In this document: positions 35,072 through 44,800 of the stretch, one piece after another
Position numbering within the stretch: the first letter of the stretch is position 1
Layout of the letters: the number at the start of each line of letters is the position of its first letter
NCBI RefSeq assembly: GCF_000194605.1
Contig: NC_015321.1
Span: 2,914,001-2,978,000 of the forward strand
Source: Fluviicola taffensis DSM 16823
GTDB lineage: Bacteria > Bacteroidota > Bacteroidia > Flavobacteriales_D > Crocinitomicaceae
Length of the DNA: 64,000 nucleotides
Direction: 5' to 3'
The notes under the pieces: generated by a model
Seen by the model: only the letters and a program-made list of their open reading frames with translations
The model's database searches: none
What the model was told of the DNA's origin: nothing
Translations under genes and position numbers: made by a program

Positions 35072-35109
35072 TTCAAATGTTCAAATGTTCAAATGTTCAA
35101 ATGTTCAAA
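35071..35109. repeat. Tandem octamer repeat GTTCAAAT
   Basis: Four exact 8-base units and a partial fifth, beginning at the last base of the ispF stop codon. Length variation here would not alter ispF. No gene lies in 35072-35182. Confidence 0.9.
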
Positions 35110-35182
35110 ATTTGATTTAAACATTTTTCAATTTTTTATCGGCCGCGGTTGACTCAATTTCTATTAAACTGATTGAACCCTT

Positions 35183-35680
35183 TTAACTTTTTGAACTTTC
35201 ATCCAAAACCATATCATACCGATGCATTCCTTCACCATAACCATTCTCCGTTATTTTCAACGTCTTAAATCCATACTTAGCAAAGAATGTGTATGAAAAT
35301 TGCGTTGTGTCTAAAATGACTTTTTTAGTTGGGAAATGCAGTTTAATTTCACCGAGACGAAATTGTAAAAGTTGTTCGCCAAATCCTTTCTTGTGGGATT
35401 CATTGTGAACCATTCCCCAAACAAAAGTAATTGAAGGGATTCCATCAATTCCTTCTTTTTCACCAATTCCTCCACAACCGATAAACTTGTTTTCCAATTC
35501 CATGACGTAATAAAGCGGATTGTCTAAAACTTCAGGATTATCTAATTTCGCTAAAAACTGCTCGTATTCATTCACTTCCTCCAATGTGAAATACTTAGGA
35601 ACATTCGTCTTGAAAGCATCCATGCACGCATTATGGTCAGCAGCTTCGTATTTCCGGATATTTACTTGGTTTTGATTCAT
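35183..35680 (-). CDS. GNAT family N-acetyltransferase
   Basis: 165 residues with the GNAT layout: VNIRKYEAADHNACMDAF at the start, a core strand FVWGMVHNESHKKGFGEQLLQFRL holding a Q/R-x-x-G-x-G/A-like acetyl-CoA loop (KKGFGEQL), and C-terminal VILDTTQFSYTFFAKYGFKTL, with the usual 'F-Y-x-K-x-G-F' motif. It likely transfers an acetyl group to a small molecule or protein. Substrate unknown. Lies 110 bases from, and divergent to, bioB. Confidence 0.8.
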   Translation of the reverse strand: MNQNQVNIRKYEAADHNACMDAFKTNVPKYFTLEEVNEYEQFLAKLDNPEVLDNPLYYVMELENKFIGCGGIGEKEGIDGIPSITFVWGMVHNESHKKGFGEQLLQFRLGEIKLHFPTKKVILDTTQFSYTFFAKYGFKTLKITENGYGEGMHRYDMVLDESSKS

Positions 35681-35764
35681 GCAAGAATATTTATGCTTAT
35701 AAAGATAATTGTTTCCTGTTCATAATTTCAAAAGCCAAGTAACTGTCACCTTCAGTAGACTTTG

Positions 35765-35772
35765 TATATTTG
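35765..35772 (+). promoter_or_regulatory. -7 element of bioBF
   Basis: TATATTTG fits TAnnTTTG and is 20 bases before the bioB ATG at 35792. It lies inside the longer open frame, which rules out the upstream TTG start. Confidence 0.6.
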
Positions 35773-35791
35773 TGGTCACAAGAATTCAGAC

Positions 35792-36886
35792 ATGAAAGTA
35801 AATCCAGCATATAATACGAAAGAAAGTTTATTGGAATTGTACAATAAGCCTTTGTTAGAATTAGTTTTTGAAGCAGCAACGGTTCACCGTCAATTTCACA
35901 ACCCAAGAGAAGTTCAAATGTCTTCTTTGTTGAGTATTAAAACAGGTGGTTGCCCAGAAGATTGTGGATATTGTCCGCAAGCAGCTCGTTACCACACTGA
36001 TGTGGAAGCTCACAAATTAATGACGGTCGAATCAGTGATCGAACAAGCTAAAAATGCACAGGCAAATGGTTCATCTCGTTTGTGTATGGGAGCAGCCTGG
36101 AGAGAAGTACGCGATAACAAAGATTTTGACAATGTAATCGAAATGGTTGCAGCAGTAAATGATCTTGGAATGGAAGTTTGTGCGACGCTTGGAATGATGA
36201 ATGAAAATCAAGCGCATCGTTTGAAAAATGCAGGTTTGTTCGCTTACAATCACAACTTGGATTCATCCAAAGAATTTTATGGAGATGTTATTTCTACTCG
36301 TGAATACGAAGATCGTTTGAATACCATTGGGAATGCAAAAAAAGCAGGTTTGACTGTTTGTTCTGGAGGAATTATCGGAATGGGCGAAGCAATTGAAGAC
36401 CGTGTTGGTTTATTGATGAGCTATATGGAAATGGATACACCGCCGGAGTCTATTCCTATCAATGCTTTGGTTGCTGTAGAAGGAACTCCATTGGAAGATC
36501 AAAAACCAATTGAACAATGGGAAATGATTCGCATGGTTGCAACAACGCGTGTGGCATTCCCAGAAGCCGTAGTTCGTTTGTCGGCTGGTAGAACAAAAAT
36601 GACTATGGAAGGTCAGGCTTTGTGCTTTATGGCAGGAGCAGGATCTATTTTCGCAGGAGATAAATTATTGACAACTCCGAATCCTGAATTCAATGAAGAC
36701 AAAGAGATGTTTGCTATTTTAGGTTTAATGCCCAAAGAAGCATTTGCAGATGGTGAACAACCCGTTTCGAAACCAGATCCAATCATTGAAGCTAGAAAAG
36801 AAAAAGAAGCTCAACGAGCGAAAGAATTGGCTGAAGCTAAAATTGCATCCGCTGGATTTGCTCCGAGAAAAGTCACTGTTTCATAA
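35792..36886 (+). CDS. bioB: Biotin synthase
   Basis: 364 residues. Radical-SAM cluster ligands Cys54, Cys58 and Cys61 in SIKTGGCPEDCGYCPQ. Other BioB motifs: SSRLCMGAAWREVRDNKDFD, YNHNLDSSKEFY, CSGGIIGMGE, and VRLSAGRTKM with the [2Fe-2S]-site arginine. It inserts sulfur into dethiobiotin. The C-terminus has an extra charged tail (EARKEKEAQRAKELAEAK...) beyond the normal core. The start at 35792 follows the -7 element; bioF begins 3 bases after its stop. Confidence 0.95.
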   Translation: MKVNPAYNTKESLLELYNKPLLELVFEAATVHRQFHNPREVQMSSLLSIKTGGCPEDCGYCPQAARYHTDVEAHKLMTVESVIEQAKNAQANGSSRLCMGAAWREVRDNKDFDNVIEMVAAVNDLGMEVCATLGMMNENQAHRLKNAGLFAYNHNLDSSKEFYGDVISTREYEDRLNTIGNAKKAGLTVCSGGIIGMGEAIEDRVGLLMSYMEMDTPPESIPINALVAVEGTPLEDQKPIEQWEMIRMVATTRVAFPEAVVRLSAGRTKMTMEGQALCFMAGAGSIFAGDKLLTTPNPEFNEDKEMFAILGLMPKEAFADGEQPVSKPDPIIEARKEKEAQRAKELAEAKIASAGFAPRKVTVS

Positions 36887-36889
36887 GAA

Positions 36890-37951
36890 ATGAATTCGAA
36901 GTTTCAAAAACGCTTAGAAGATAGAAAAGAAAAGGGGAGTTTACGCTCCCTTTTGTCGTTTGAAAACCATGTGGATTTTTGGTCGAACGATTATTTGGGT
37001 TTGGCTCAAATTCCGCATGTATTCGCATTGAAAGGAAGTACAGGTTCCCGATTAATTTCTGGAAATTCAACAGTCGTTGAAGAAGTAGAACAAGCCATCG
37101 CTACTCATTTCGAGTCTGATGCTGCTTTGATCTTTAATTCAGGATACGATGCGAATGTGGGATTGTTCTCATCCCTTCCTCAAAAAGGAGATACGATCAT
37201 TTATGATGAACTTGTGCATGCATCTGTTCGTGATGGAATTCGTTTGAGCTTTGCGCATTCGTTTTCATTTAAGCATAATGATATTGAGGATTTAGAAAAG
37301 CGACTTCAAAAGGCAGAAGGAACCATTTTTGTAGCTGTAGAATCGCTTTATAGCATGGATGGAGATCTTGCGTCTTTATTGGAGATTAATCGTTTGTGTG
37401 AAGAGTATGATGCTTTATTGATTGTTGATGAAGCGCATTCAGGTGGTGTTTTTGGAACAGAAGGAAAAGGTTTGTGTGAAGAAGTTGGAATTGAAAATTC
37501 CGTTTTCATTCGTTTATTTACTTTTGGAAAAGCTTATGGAGCGCATGGTGCTGTGGTTTGTTGCTCAGATGAGGTGCGGCAATTTTTAATCAACTTTGCA
37601 CGCTCTTTTATCTACACAACAGCTCTTCCAGAAGGATTTTACACCCACATTTTGCATCAAATCGAGTTCAGTAAAGAAGATTCTCTTCGAGAACAATTGC
37701 GATTGAATATTGCTCATTTTTCTCAAGGAATTCAGTCTACTTTGAGTTCGAATAAATCTCCAATCCAAATTGTTGAGTTTTCAGAGTTAGAGTTGTGTAT
37801 TCAAAAAGCACATCAACTTCAAGAGGCTGGGTTCGCTGTCAAAGCTATTTTACCACCAACCGTTCCAACTGGTTCTCAACGCTTACGTATTTGCATTCAC
37901 ACATTCAATACGAAAGAACAAATAGAAAAGCTGATTTCTTTGTTACAGTGA
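36890..37951 (+). CDS. bioF: 8-amino-7-oxononanoate synthase-like PLP enzyme (BioF)
   Basis: 353 residues. Alpha-oxoamine synthase family: WSNDYLGLAQ, GSTGSRLISGNS, IIYDELVHASVRDGIRLS, VDEAHSGGVFG with Asp180, and the PLP lysine Lys214 in TFGKAYGAHGAVV. It condenses pimeloyl-ACP/CoA with alanine. KBL and serine palmitoyltransferase share the fold, but position directly after bioB supports BioF. Slightly shorter than typical members (~380). No other biotin gene lies in the window. Confidence 0.88.
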   Translation: MNSKFQKRLEDRKEKGSLRSLLSFENHVDFWSNDYLGLAQIPHVFALKGSTGSRLISGNSTVVEEVEQAIATHFESDAALIFNSGYDANVGLFSSLPQKGDTIIYDELVHASVRDGIRLSFAHSFSFKHNDIEDLEKRLQKAEGTIFVAVESLYSMDGDLASLLEINRLCEEYDALLIVDEAHSGGVFGTEGKGLCEEVGIENSVFIRLFTFGKAYGAHGAVVCCSDEVRQFLINFARSFIYTTALPEGFYTHILHQIEFSKEDSLREQLRLNIAHFSQGIQSTLSSNKSPIQIVEFSELELCIQKAHQLQEAGFAVKAILPPTVPTGSQRLRICIHTFNTKEQIEKLISLLQ

Positions 37952-38093
37952 GGTCAAATTCACGGAGGTATTTATCACAATAGCCGTTAAATAAAATTAA
38001 ATTAGGAAACATCGGATATTTAGTTGTACCTTTAATCCATTCAATAGAAGATTGTTATCTCGATCAAATTGTAAAGTCACATTTACACTTCAA

Positions 38094-38185
38094 TTAATTT
38101 CACATTTTCCGTAAAAAACTCCGTGCGAAGTGCGTACGGATAAGAATAGTTTACATGGTTCAAAACGAACCGCAAATTAAAGAAT
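38094..38185 (+). promoter_or_regulatory. Possible structured 5' leader of the cold-shock gene
   Basis: Contains two small hairpins: CCGT...ACGG with an inner CG/CG (~38121-38139) and GGTTC-AAAAC-GAACC (38157-38171), directly upstream of the csp start. Cold-shock mRNAs often have structured leaders; this is suggestive only. The rest of 37952-38093 holds nothing I can name. Confidence 0.3.
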
Positions 38186-38377
38186 ATGAATAAAGGAACA
38201 GTAAAATTCTTCAACGATGCAAAAGGCTTCGGATTTATTAAAGGAGAAAACGAACAAGATATATTTGTACATGCTACAGGTTTAAACCAAGATATCCGTG
38301 AAAACGACAATGTAACTTACGATACAGAAAACGGAAGAAATGGTTTGAATGCGGTGAATGTATCATTAGCAAACTAG
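38186..38377 (+). CDS. Cold-shock domain protein (CspA family)
   Basis: 63 residues forming a complete cold-shock domain: NKGTVKFFNDAKGFGFIKGE with RNP1 (KGFGFI), then DIFVHATGLN with RNP2 (DIFVH), and the closing strand. It binds single-stranded RNA or DNA as a chaperone in the cytoplasm. Several such genes are usual in Bacteroidota, so no specific symbol is given. Single gene with its own terminator. Confidence 0.93.
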   Translation: MNKGTVKFFNDAKGFGFIKGENEQDIFVHATGLNQDIRENDNVTYDTENGRNGLNAVNVSLAN

Positions 38378-38393
38378 AATAACTAAAGTTCTT

Positions 38394-38432
38394 AAAAAGA
38401 GGCTGTCTATAACGTAGATAGCCTCTTTTTTT
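38394..38432 (+). terminator. Terminator of the cold-shock gene
   Basis: A5, GAGGCT-g-TCTA, loop, TAGA-t-AGCCTC, then T7. Strong stem about 15 bases after the stop. Confidence 0.88.
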
Positions 38433-38591
38433 GTTCCTAATTGTCGGAATTGCAATGCTTTAAGTGAATGAGTGACTTGAATCAGAATATTTCGGCCCAT
38501 TACAGTCTCAGTGCGTCAAAAAACACTCAAAACTGAGTGCTTATTACATTGCTCCATAACAAATTCTCATGACTTCCTACACCTATCAATT

Positions 38592-38669
38592 AACCACATA
38601 GAAACATAGGTCACATAGTTTTAGAGAATAATATTCTATGTTCCTATGTTCCTATGTTCCTATGTGGTT
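38592..38669. repeat. Long inverted repeat with tandem octamers (TTCCTATG)
   Basis: AACCACATAGAAACATAG on the left pairs with CTATGTTCCTATGTGGTT on the right (one mismatch). The centre has a second palindrome, AGAATA-A-TATTCT. The right arm carries three exact TTCCTATG units (38641-38664). It can form a large hairpin on either strand. The gene-free stretch 38433-38730 otherwise shows nothing I can name. Confidence 0.8.
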
Positions 38670-38725
38670 CAAATACCCATAAATAAAGGATGTTCATATT
38701 TTTCTTTCATTTTTTTGAAATAAAA

Positions 38726-38756
38726 TTTGGATACTTAACGCTGTTAAGTATATTTG
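38726..38756 (+). promoter_or_regulatory. Promoter of tetR with embedded operator
   Basis: -33 TTTG (38726-38729), 19 bases, -7 TATATTTG (38749-38756): a near-ideal Bacteroidota promoter. The operator palindrome fills the spacer, so a bound repressor would block polymerase. Confidence 0.75.
38731..38751. promoter_or_regulatory. TetR-type operator, copy 1
   Basis: Perfect 9-3-9 palindrome: ATACTTAAC, GCT, GTTAAGTAT. It lies between the -33 and -7 elements of tetR. Confidence 0.8.
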
Positions 38757-38774
38757 TACCATTCAATATTCAAA

Positions 38775-39392
38775 ATGGGAATTAACGAACGTAAGGAAAG
38801 AGATAAAGAACTGTTGCAAAAAAGCATCCTCACAGCTGCTCGTGAAGTGTTTTTGGAAAAGGGTTTTGATCAAACGTCTATTCGCTCAATTGCCCAACGC
38901 ATTGAATATAGTCCAACAACGATTTATCTATACTTCAAAGACAAAGACGCAATCCTTTTTGCGCTTCATTCCGAAGGATTTCAATTATTGGGAAGCAAAT
39001 TGGAGGTGCTTTACTCGGTAGAGAATCCCTATGAACGCTTGAAAGCAATGGGACGAATTTATCTTCAGTTTGCTGCCGATTATCCAGATTACTATGATTT
39101 GATGTTTGTTCAAAAATCACCTTTGAGTAACTTGGAAGATGATGAACTTTGGAAAGAGGGTGCTTCTTCATTTGAAGGGTTGAAAGCAACCGTACAACAA
39201 TGTATGGACCAAGGTTATTTACCGTTTTTAGATGCGGAAGCTGGCGCTTATTTAGTTTGGTCTGCAATGCACGGTATGTGTAATTTGTATGATCGCGGTC
39301 GATGTAAAGTATTGGATCCAGAAAAAAGTGAAAAAATTGTCGATATGGGGTTTGATGAGTTTATTCGTATGATGGATTCTTTTAAGATCTAA
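38775..39392 (+). CDS. TetR/AcrR-family repressor of the RND efflux operon
   Basis: 205 residues. N-terminal HTH: KSILTAAREVFLEKGFDQTSIRSIAQRIEYSPTTIYLYFKDKDAILFAL, the canonical TetR DNA-binding pattern. The C-terminal helical domain (YPDYYDLMFVQ, WSAMHGMCNLYDRGR) would bind an inducer. I chose the ATG at 38775; the frame is open from 38754, but that codon overlaps the -7 element. Two palindromes flank the gene (its own promoter and the gap before the tolC-like gene), so it probably represses itself and the pump. Confidence 0.9.
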   Translation: MGINERKERDKELLQKSILTAAREVFLEKGFDQTSIRSIAQRIEYSPTTIYLYFKDKDAILFALHSEGFQLLGSKLEVLYSVENPYERLKAMGRIYLQFAADYPDYYDLMFVQKSPLSNLEDDELWKEGASSFEGLKATVQQCMDQGYLPFLDAEAGAYLVWSAMHGMCNLYDRGRCKVLDPEKSEKIVDMGFDEFIRMMDSFKI

Positions 39393-39403
39393 TTTTTTAA
39401 TAA

Positions 39404-39424
39404 TTACTTAACACTGTTTAGTTA
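39404..39424. promoter_or_regulatory. TetR-type operator, copy 2 (before the efflux genes)
   Basis: Left half TTACTTAAC, spacer ACT, right half GTTTAGTTA (7 of 9 positions symmetric). The left half differs at only one position from copy 1. The site lies 8 bases before the ATG of the TolC-like gene. Confidence 0.65.
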
Positions 39425-39431
39425 AATAACA

Positions 39432-40790
39432 ATGATTACTATGGGGCGAAAAATTATTCTTCTAGTGGCGATTTCAATAAGTATGTTTCTGCATGCAACA
39501 GTTTGGTCGCAAGCAGTATTGGATAAATACATTCAACAAGGGTTGGATTCCAATTTAGTGCTCAAACAACGTTCCATTCAATTGGAAAAGGCTCTTCTAA
39601 CTTTAACTACAGCAAAAAGCAATTTTTTGCCTTCTGTAAACTTCAATGCTTCGTATACAACTGCACAAGGCGGACGTTATGCTGATCTTCCTCTTGGAGA
39701 TATGTTGAATCCGGTTTACACGACCTTGAATCAAATGACAGGAACGAATGCTTTCCCTCAAATTGAAAATCAACAAATTAATTTCTTACCAACCAATTTT
39801 TACGATACATATATTCGAACATCGGTTCCCTTATTGAATATGGATATCATTGCGAATAAACGTATTCAACAACAAAAAGTGGAGTTGAGCAACCTCGATA
39901 TGCAAGTCTATGCACGTGAATTGGTGAAGAATATCAAAGTGTCCTATTACAATGTAATTCTGGCTTCAAAATCGGTAGATATTTATGAAGCGAATAAAAA
40001 AGTATTGGAACAAAACGTCGCGCTCAATGAAGCCTTAATCAAACAAGGAAAAGGATTGAAGGTGAATTTATTGAAAGCTCAAACGGAATTGATGAAAATG
40101 AATACGTCTATTTCTACGGCTAAAAATCAGTTGAAAAACGCACAAGCTTATTTCAATTTTCTAATAAATCGACCGCTTGATTCTGATATTTCGTTAGAAG
40201 AAACGGTGAGTGCTACTCCACAATTGGAAATAACTGAAAAACGGGAAGAAATTCAGTTAATCAATCAATCGATTGAAGTACAAGAGTCTGTTTTGAAAAT
40301 GAATAAAAACTATTGGGTTCCGAAGGTGAATGCATTTTTAGATCTTGGTTCACAAGGCCAAGATTGGGAAGTGAGTAAAAAATCGGCCTATTACATGTTT
40401 GGTATTTCCGCATCTATTCCGATTTATAACGGTTCACGTAATCAACAACAAGTGAAACAAACGAAATATGAAATTGAAACTGCAAAACTACAATTGGATC
40501 AAGTTTCGCAGCAGTTGGAATTGCAGCGTCAGCAAGCACTCCGAAATGTGTTGAATGCACAAGAAAATTGGGAAACAGCTAAAGTACAATTAGAAGCTTC
40601 CAACCAATATTTTGCCTTAGTTTCAGGAGCAAATAGAGAAGGATTAACAAGTCAGCTTGAGTTTATTGATGCCTCCAATCAAGTAACCAATGCAGAATTA
40701 TTTGTCCTCATTCAATATCAAAATTACTTGAGTTCACTCGCTGAACTTGAGCGAGCAGCAGCAACATATCCATTGAATATCAATAACTAA
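39432..40790 (+). CDS. TolC-family outer-membrane efflux protein
   Basis: 452 residues with a signal peptide (IILLVAISISMFLHATVWSQ). The two-fold coiled-coil repeat of TolC is visible: LDKYIQQGLDSNLVLKQRSIQLEKALLTLTTAKSNFLPSVNFNASYT at the start of one half and QEWENWETAKVQLEASNQYFALV-like helices near the end, with the family's L-x-x-x-A...N motifs. It forms the trimeric outer-membrane duct of the pump. First gene after tetR; the adaptor follows 11 bases later. ATG at 39441 is an alternative start. Confidence 0.88.
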   Translation: MITMGRKIILLVAISISMFLHATVWSQAVLDKYIQQGLDSNLVLKQRSIQLEKALLTLTTAKSNFLPSVNFNASYTTAQGGRYADLPLGDMLNPVYTTLNQMTGTNAFPQIENQQINFLPTNFYDTYIRTSVPLLNMDIIANKRIQQQKVELSNLDMQVYARELVKNIKVSYYNVILASKSVDIYEANKKVLEQNVALNEALIKQGKGLKVNLLKAQTELMKMNTSISTAKNQLKNAQAYFNFLINRPLDSDISLEETVSATPQLEITEKREEIQLINQSIEVQESVLKMNKNYWVPKVNAFLDLGSQGQDWEVSKKSAYYMFGISASIPIYNGSRNQQQVKQTKYEIETAKLQLDQVSQQLELQRQQALRNVLNAQENWETAKVQLEASNQYFALVSGANREGLTSQLEFIDASNQVTNAELFVLIQYQNYLSSLAELERAAATYPLNINN

Positions 40791-40801
40791 ACTATTCGAT
40801 T

Positions 40802-41845
40802 ATGAAAAAAATAATAAGTTCAGCAATCTTTCTTTCATTCTTAATAGCTTCTTGTGGCTCGAAAGAAAAGACAACCAATGAAATTCCAAAAGTGGAAGTA
40901 ATTCCAGTCAAATTAGCCTCTTTACAAGTACTAAATTCAAACGAAGAAATTCATGTTTCTGGACAATTTACTACCGATGACGAAACGTATTTGTCGTTTT
41001 TATCTGGCGGTGTAATCCAAAAACTATTTGTTCGTGAAGGCGATAAAGTTCAAAAAGGACAATTATTAGCAACCTTGGATTTGACGCTTGTAAAAGCTAC
41101 TGTGAGTCAAGCTAAATTGGGCTTAGAAAAATCAAAACGCGATTTGGAAAGAGCGAAAAATTTGCAGAAAGAAGGCTTTGCAACCTTAGAACAGATGCAA
41201 AATGCACAAACCGCTGTAGATGTTGCCGAGGAGCAATTACAATCAGCCTTATTCAATTTGAAATACGCGGAAATTAGAGCGGTTTCAAATGGATTTATTT
41301 TGCGTAAAATGGCCAATCAAGGTCAATTAGTGAGTAGCGGGACTCCTGTTTTTCAAACAAATGGTGCCGGATCGAGTTCTTTTAAATTGAAAGTGGGGGT
41401 TAGTGATCGTCAGTGGAGTCAAATCAAAATTGGTGACGAAGCAGAAATTGAATCAGATGTTTTCAGAAATCAAACGGTAAAAGCAGTCGTTTCACGTAAA
41501 TCAGAAAGTATTGATCCATTCAGTGGAACATTCACTGTGGAATTGGAATTAAAAGGAAAAGCTCCTCAAGGGCTAGCAAGTGGTGTTTTTGGTAAAGCTA
41601 TTATTCACCTTTCTGAAACTTCCGAAAACTGGAAAATTCCTTACGAAGCTCTGCTCGATGGAAATGCCGATGAAGGATATGTGTTCATTTCAAACGACAA
41701 AAAAACAGTGAAGAAAGTTGCCGTGAAAATTGATAATTTGAATCAAAATGTAGTGGAAGTATCTGAAGGTTTAGAAGGATACAAGTTTGTGATTGTTTCA
41801 GGTGGACCTTACTTGAACGAAAATTCAACCATTTCAGTCAAATAA
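40802..41845 (+). CDS. RND efflux periplasmic adaptor (HlyD/MFP family lipoprotein)
   Basis: 347 residues. Lipobox L-I-A-S-C near residue 18 implies inner-membrane anchoring by lipid. Lipoyl/barrel-sandwich motif GGVIQKLFVREGDKVQKGQLLATLD, a coiled-coil hairpin (AKLGLEKSKRDLERAKNLQKEGFATLEQMQNAQTAVDVAEEQL), the returning half FILRKMANQGQLVSSGTPVFQ, then beta-barrel and membrane-proximal domains. It bridges the RND pump and the TolC-like duct. Second gene of the operon; the pump begins 10 bases later. Confidence 0.9.
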   Translation: MKKIISSAIFLSFLIASCGSKEKTTNEIPKVEVIPVKLASLQVLNSNEEIHVSGQFTTDDETYLSFLSGGVIQKLFVREGDKVQKGQLLATLDLTLVKATVSQAKLGLEKSKRDLERAKNLQKEGFATLEQMQNAQTAVDVAEEQLQSALFNLKYAEIRAVSNGFILRKMANQGQLVSSGTPVFQTNGAGSSSFKLKVGVSDRQWSQIKIGDEAEIESDVFRNQTVKAVVSRKSESIDPFSGTFTVELELKGKAPQGLASGVFGKAIIHLSETSENWKIPYEALLDGNADEGYVFISNDKKTVKKVAVKIDNLNQNVVEVSEGLEGYKFVIVSGGPYLNENSTISVK

Positions 41846-41855
41846 TTCCACAACA

Positions 41856-44800
41856 ATGAAAATCGCAACATACGCAGTGCGCAACTACCAATTTACCTTG
41901 GTGTTGTTCATTATGGCGATCGCTCTAGGAGTGAATACGCTACTTACTATGCCTCGAAGTGAGGATCCTGCCACAAATTCCCCGATGTTTCCAGTAATTG
42001 TGATTTATCCAGGAACAAGTCCTTCCGATATGGAAGAATTGGTGGTGAAACCGTTGGAAAAACAAATTTATAGCTTAGAGAACATTAAACGGATTAAAAC
42101 GCAAATCAAAGATGGTGTAGCGATTTTGACTGTAGAATACAAATACGAATCGAATGTTGATGAGAAGTTTCAGGAACTGACTCGTGAAGTAAATGGAATG
42201 CGTTCTGAACTTCCAGCTGAAATTTTAAGCATTGAAGTGAAGAAATTGGTTGCTTCGGATGTAAATGTCATTCAGACAGCTTTGATTAGTGAAAACGCTT
42301 CACGAAAAAGTCTCAAGAAAACCGCTGAAGATTTGCAAGAACAGTTGGAAAAACTTCCGGAACTAAAGAATGTGAAGATTCATGGTCTATCGGAAGAACA
42401 GGTGAGAATTGATTTAAGAACGGATAAATTGGCGCAATTACATCTTCCTTTGAACGCTGTAGTTGGTACCATTCAAAGTGAAATTGCAAATATTCCTGGT
42501 GGAAGTATCGATGTGGGAACAAAGTCGCTCAATGTGAAAACGAGTGGAAATTATGTGTCGCTTGATGAAATTGCAAATACGATTATTTATGCTTCCGAAG
42601 GAAAAACTATTCCACTGAAAGATGTGGCTGATGTGTATTATGATTTTTCAGAAACGAAGCATATTACGAGACTAAACGGTCATCGTTGTGTGTTCGTGAC
42701 AGCCGCGCAAAAAGAAGGATTCAATATTTCAGAAACACAAAAGAAGTATCAAAAAGTATTGGAGGAATTTGATGAAACACTTCCTTCAAATATGGATATG
42801 GTGAATCACTTTGATCAAGGTGATAATGTCAATGATCGCTTGGGAGGATTGGGAATTGATTTTCTCATCGCTATTTTATTGGTGGCTATTACCTTACTTC
42901 CATTGGGTGGTAGAGCTTCGTTGGTGGTGATGATTTCCATTCCACTTTCACTCGCAATTGGATTGGTCTTACTGAATGTGATGGGTTTTAATATCAATCA
43001 GTTGAGTATTGTTGGATTGGTTGTTGCACTTGGTTTACTCGTCGATGATAGCATTGTTGTTGTTGAAAATATTGAACGCTGGTTGCGAGAAGGGCATTCG
43101 CGAATGGATGCAACTTTGATGGCAACACAGCAAATTGGACTTTCAGTTGTGGGGTGTACCGTCACATTGATTATTGCTTTTTTACCTTTGGTATTCTTGC
43201 CAGAAGTTTCAGGGGATTTTATTCGAAGTCTTCCAATGGCGGTGATTGCGAGTGTCTTAGCTTCGATGGTGGTTTCACTCACAATTATTCCATTTTTGTC
43301 GAGCCGTTTATTGAAACAACACGATGGAAAGCACGATGGAAATATTTTCCTGAGAGCTCTTCAAAAAGGAATTTCAGGAACCTATTCCGTATTGCTGGAT
43401 AAAGCATTGAAAAGACCTATAATTACAATGCTAATTGCATTGGGTGTTTTTGTCGGTTCTCTAGCGTTATTTCCAGTAATTGGTTTTAGTTTATTTCCAG
43501 CTTCGGAAAAACCACAATTCATGGTTGATGTAGTGGCTCCTTTGCAAACCAATCTCAAGCATACGAATGAAATTACAGAATATGTAGAGAAAGAATTAAA
43601 GAAAATTCCTGAAATACATTATTTCGCTACAAACGTTGGAAAAGGGAATCCACCTGTTTATTACAATGTGGCACAAGAAAATGAACGAAGTGACTTTGCT
43701 CAAGTCTTTGTTCAGCTGGACAAGCATGCAAGTGTTGATAAAAGACAAGAAATTACGGATCATTTGCGCTCTATTTTCAATGAATATCCAGGAGCTAAAA
43801 TCGAGGTGAAGAATTTTGAACAAGGACCGCCAATGGTTGCCCCAGTTGAAGTTCGTTTATCTGGAGATAATTTGGATAGCTTGCGAAAATTGAGTCAGGA
43901 AGTAGAATATTTACTGAAGGAAATTCCAGGAACTATGTATGTTAATAATCCAATTGGAAACTTGAAGTCGGATTTCAAATTGGTTATTTCTAAGGAAAAA
44001 GCACGTGCTTTAGGTATAAATACGGTAGATATTGATAGAACGGTTCGTTTGGCAATTGCAGGAGTTGATTTGGGGACTTTTTCTGATGAAGACAACGATG
44101 AGTTTTCCATGCTTTTGACAACTCATAAAGGAGAACGAGCGACTTTGGATGTATTCAATCAATTGTATATCAACAATCAACAAGGGCAAGCGATTTTGCT
44201 TTCTCAGATTGCTCGTTTGGAGTTGGAAAGTTCTCCGTTGTTTATTAATCACTACAATAAAGTTAGAACAGTTTCCGTAAGTGCTTTTGCTCAAAAAGGA
44301 GTATTGGTGGATAATTTGATTAAGGAAGTCATTACTAAAATGGATGAGAAGAAATTACCCAAAGGATATTCGTATGTAATGGGAGGGGAATACGAATCTC
44401 GGAATGAATCTTTCGGTGGATTTAACACGATTATAACCATTACTGTTTTCTTATTCGTTGCCGTATTAATCTTACTTTTCAAAACATTCAAAAGTACTTT
44501 GATCGTATTGTCTGTAATTCCTCTTGGAATAGTTGGAGCAGTAATCGCTTTATGGATGACGGGGAATTCACTTTCATTTGTTGCGGTAATTGGTTTGATT
44601 GCACTTGCGGGAATTGAAGTTAAGAATTCTATTCTTTTGGTTGATTTCACCAATCATTTGCGAGAAGAAGGAAGAACCTTGGATGAAGCTATTCGAGAAG
44701 CGGGTGAAGTTCGTTTTTTGCCAATTGTTTTGACATCACTCACTGCGATTGGAGGTTTAATTCCAATTGCGATCTCAACGAATCCGCTAATCTCTCCATT

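Noticed and set aside
35071-35109. CRISPR-like array
   Set aside because: Units are 8 bases without spacers; a simple tandem repeat.
42998-43282. 94-codon minus-strand frame within the RND pump
   Set aside because: Antisense shadow; the plus strand encodes the conserved helix 4 motif there.
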